In this document: positions 62,184-64,000 of the stretch, piece after piece
How positions within the stretch are numbered: position 1 is the stretch's first letter
How the letters are laid out: every line of letters starts with the position of its first letter
From: Cellulomonas timonensis
Lineage (GTDB): Bacteria; Actinomycetota; Actinomycetes; Actinomycetales; Cellulomonadaceae
Reading direction: 5' to 3'
NCBI RefSeq assembly: GCF_900046455.1
Contig: NZ_FCOT01000010.1
Span: forward strand, 349,516-413,515
Length of the DNA stretch: 64,000 nt
Program-made: the position numbers and the translations under genes
The notes under the pieces: model-generated
Databases searched by the model: none
What the model saw: the letters and a program-made list of their open reading frames with translations, nothing else
What the model was told of the DNA's origin: nothing

Positions 62184-62208
62184 GCACCCTCGCCGTTTGG
62201 AGCATCTG

Positions 62209-64000
62209 ATGCGACGCACCACCCTGACGCACCTCCTCACCCCCGTCGCGGCCTTCGCCCTGCTGGCCGGCTGCACGTCCACGGCCGCCGTGGACTCTTC
62301 CGAGACGGGCGACTCCTCCGCGTCCGCCTCCACGTCGGCGGCCACGCCCGCCACGGACGCCGACCTGTCCGTCGAGGAGGCGATGGCCGCGAACGCCTCG
62401 GCCCACACCGCGGCCGAGGCGTGGGACCCGTCCGACGAGGTCCCCCTCACGCTCAACGGAGACTCCGCCACCGCCGACGACGACGGCGTGCGGGTCGACG
62501 GCTCAACCGTCACCCTCACGGCGCCCGGCACGTACCGGCTCTCCGGCACGCTGGACGACGGCCAGGTCGTGGTGGACAGCGCCGGCGACGGCCTGGTCCG
62601 CGTCATCCTCGACGGCGCCGAGATCACCAGCTCGACCACCAGCCCGCTGCAGTTCCTCGACGCCGACGAGGCAGTCGTGGTGCTCGCCGACGGGACGTCG
62701 AACCGCCTGTCCGACGCCTCCACCTACGTCTACCCGGACGCCGCGACGGATGAGCCCAACGCGGCGCTCTTCTCCACCGCCGACCTGACCCTCACCGGCG
62801 GCGGCGCGCTGCATGTCGAGGGCAACGCCAACGACGCCATCGCGAGTAAGGACGGACTGGTCATCGACTCGGGCTCGCTCACCGTCGATGCGGTGGACGA
62901 CGGCATCCGCGGCAAGGACTACCTCGTGGTGCGGGGCGGCGACCTGGACGTCGAGGCCGGCGGCGACGCGCTGAAGTCCGACAACGACGAGGACGAGACG
63001 ATGGGCTACGTCGCCGTCTCCGGTGGTGACCTCACGCTCGTCGCGGGTGACGACGGCATCGCCGCGGCGACGGATGTGATCGTCTCCGGCGGCGCCCTGG
63101 ACGTCACGACAGGGGGCGGGAGCTCCGCGTCAGTGGCCGCGGACGCGTCGCCGAAGGGCCTGGTCGGCGACGTCTGCGTCATCGTGGGCGCTGGGGATGT
63201 GCTGGTCAGCGCTGCTGACGACGCCATCCACTCCGACGGCGCCGTGCACCTCGCGGGCGGCGCCGTGACCCTCGCCTCCGGCGATGACGGCATCCACGCG
63301 AACAACGCCCTGCGGATCAGCGGCGGCTCGGTGGACGTCACCCGCTCGTATGAGGGCCTGGAGGCGGCGCAGGTGACGGTCGTCGACGGTCAGGTCTCCG
63401 TCGTGGCGTCCGACGACGGCATCAATGCCGCGGGCGGTGACAATGACGCCTCGGAGGACGAGTGGGGCGACGCGCCGGCGCCCGGTGGCGGCGACGCCGC
63501 CGACGGCTCCAGCCTGACGATCACGGGCGGCACTGTGGTGCTGGACGCCGGTGGCGACGGCTTCGACTCGAACGGCTCCGCCTCCCTGAGTGGCGGGACG
63601 CTGGTGGTGCACGGCCCCACGAACGGCGGCAATGGCTCGATCGACGTCGCCGGCACGTTCGACGTCACCGGCGGCGAGCTCATCGCGGTGGGCAGCTCGG
63701 GCATGGCGCAGACCCCTGCGGCGTCCTCGGCGCAGTCCTTCGTCGCGCTCTCCCTCACCGGCCAGGCCGGCGACGTGGTGCACATCCTGGACTCCGACGG
63801 GAACCAGCTCGCGGTGTTCGAGACGACCAAGCAGTACGGCTCCGTCATCTACTCGTCGGCGGAGGTGGTCGCGGGCGAGGAGTACCAGGCCGCCGTCGGC
63901 GGGACGATCACCGGGGAGACGGTCGGCGGGCTCGGCCACGCGGGTGACACCAGCGGCGCGACGGTCACCGCCACCGGCACTGCGGGCCAGGAGACGCGAG
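62209..64000 (+). CDS. Cthe_2159-type carbohydrate-binding lipoprotein (partial, runs off window)
   Basis: 597 codons and still open at the right edge. Lipoprotein signal with Cys22 (FALLAGC), a Ser/Ala/Thr-rich linker, then repeated beta-helix-like rungs with recurrent DDGI, SGG and GGD turns (VVDSAGDGLVRVILDGAEIT, VDAVDDGIRGKD, VVASDDGINAAGGD). This is the carbohydrate-binding domain family first described for Cthe_2159, a calcium- and polygalacturonate-binding beta-helix; Asp-rich turns here fit calcium binding. GGAG lies six bases before the ATG at 62209. A 9-codon mini-frame (62180-62209) overlaps its start by TGATG and is probably chance. Confidence 0.82.
   Translation, partial: MRRTTLTHLLTPVAAFALLAGCTSTAAVDSSETGDSSASASTSAATPATDADLSVEEAMAANASAHTAAEAWDPSDEVPLTLNGDSATADDDGVRVDGSTVTLTAPGTYRLSGTLDDGQVVVDSAGDGLVRVILDGAEITSSTTSPLQFLDADEAVVVLADGTSNRLSDASTYVYPDAATDEPNAALFSTADLTLTGGGALHVEGNANDAIASKDGLVIDSGSLTVDAVDDGIRGKDYLVVRGGDLDVEAGGDALKSDNDEDETMGYVAVSGGDLTLVAGDDGIAAATDVIVSGGALDVTTGGGSSASVAADASPKGLVGDVCVIVGAGDVLVSAADDAIHSDGAVHLAGGAVTLASGDDGIHANNALRISGGSVDVTRSYEGLEAAQVTVVDGQVSVVASDDGINAAGGDNDASEDEWGDAPAPGGGDAADGSSLTITGGTVVLDAGGDGFDSNGSASLSGGTLVVHGPTNGGNGSIDVAGTFDVTGGELIAVGSSGMAQTPAASSAQSFVALSLTGQAGDVVHILDSDGNQLAVFETTKQYGSVIYSSAEVVAGEEYQAAVGGTITGETVGGLGHAGDTSGATVTATGTAGQETR

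Noticed and set aside
62180..62209. Nine-codon mini-frame before the Cthe_2159-type gene as a leader peptide
   Set aside because: It arises because the VTC-gene stop context contains ATGAGC; no separate ribosome site and no attenuator structure seen.

Overview
The window is very GC-rich, with short intergenic gaps, many ATGA/TGATG start-stop overlaps and frequent GTG starts. With its gene content this points to a high-GC actinobacterium, most likely a Micrococcales relative such as the Cellulomonas group. That placement is inference from style and content; there is no rRNA here to settle it. No tRNA, rRNA, CRISPR array or insertion sequence was recognised, and no stretch over 300 bases lacks a gene.

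Layout. 1-6.1 kb: an EPSP-synthase/CoA-ligase fusion running off the left edge, a GyrI-like protein, DUF2277, a Stealth capsule phosphotransferase, a metallophosphoesterase and zinc-independent ribosomal protein L31. 6.3-20.1 kb: a purF 3' fragment and what looks like a small-peptide biosynthetic cluster (phosphopantetheinyl transferase, ABC exporter, FAD oxidoreductase, methyltransferase, GNAT/FemAB-like enzyme, LysE exporter, one-module NRPS, TauD-type oxygenase, asparagine-synthase-like enzyme, MFS exporter, NDK-like protein, cupin-like protein). Six genes there are cut at three same-strand joins. 20.1-23.7 kb: a metal P-type ATPase with its HMA chaperone, a divergent Crp/Fnr regulator and a small cupin. 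23.8-31.9 kb: a complete kdpFABCDE potassium operon led by an extra 27-residue membrane peptide.

32.0-39.0 kb: a ROK-controlled ribose-type ABC operon with a TIM-barrel hydrolase candidate and an SIS-domain enzyme. 39.2-40.9 kb: KDG kinase and KDPG aldolase. 41.0-50.1 kb: a PucR regulator divergent from a tightly coupled allH-fdrA-allG-allK oxamate carbamoyltransferase operon, which ends in a cysteine hydrolase and a purine-type permease fused to a domain like the C-terminus of allophanate hydrolase. Together these read as a route for oxalurate or a related ureide, giving carbamoyl phosphate and ATP. 50.2-52.5 kb: a secreted Cys-containing protein, a PadR/HAAS pair, a small protein and a VOC protein. 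52.5-60.5 kb: a second ROK-controlled operon (MalFG-type permeases, binding protein, GH15, GH31) for alpha-glucosides or alpha-xylosides. 60.8-64 kb: DUF4956, VTC-domain and Cthe_2159-type lipoprotein genes, the last cut by the right edge.

Data quality matters in this window. Inside the GH31 gene there is a roughly 69-bp insert carrying the last 13 bases of the Tn5/Nextera mosaic end directly after a TruSeq-like 9-mer, so sequencing adapter is embedded in the assembly. The three truncating joins (near 7139, 8073 and 17924) each fuse the 5' part of one gene to the 3' part of the next in the same orientation. That is what collapsed scaffold gaps or simple deletions produce, and it should be resolved before the cluster or the purF lesion is interpreted biologically.
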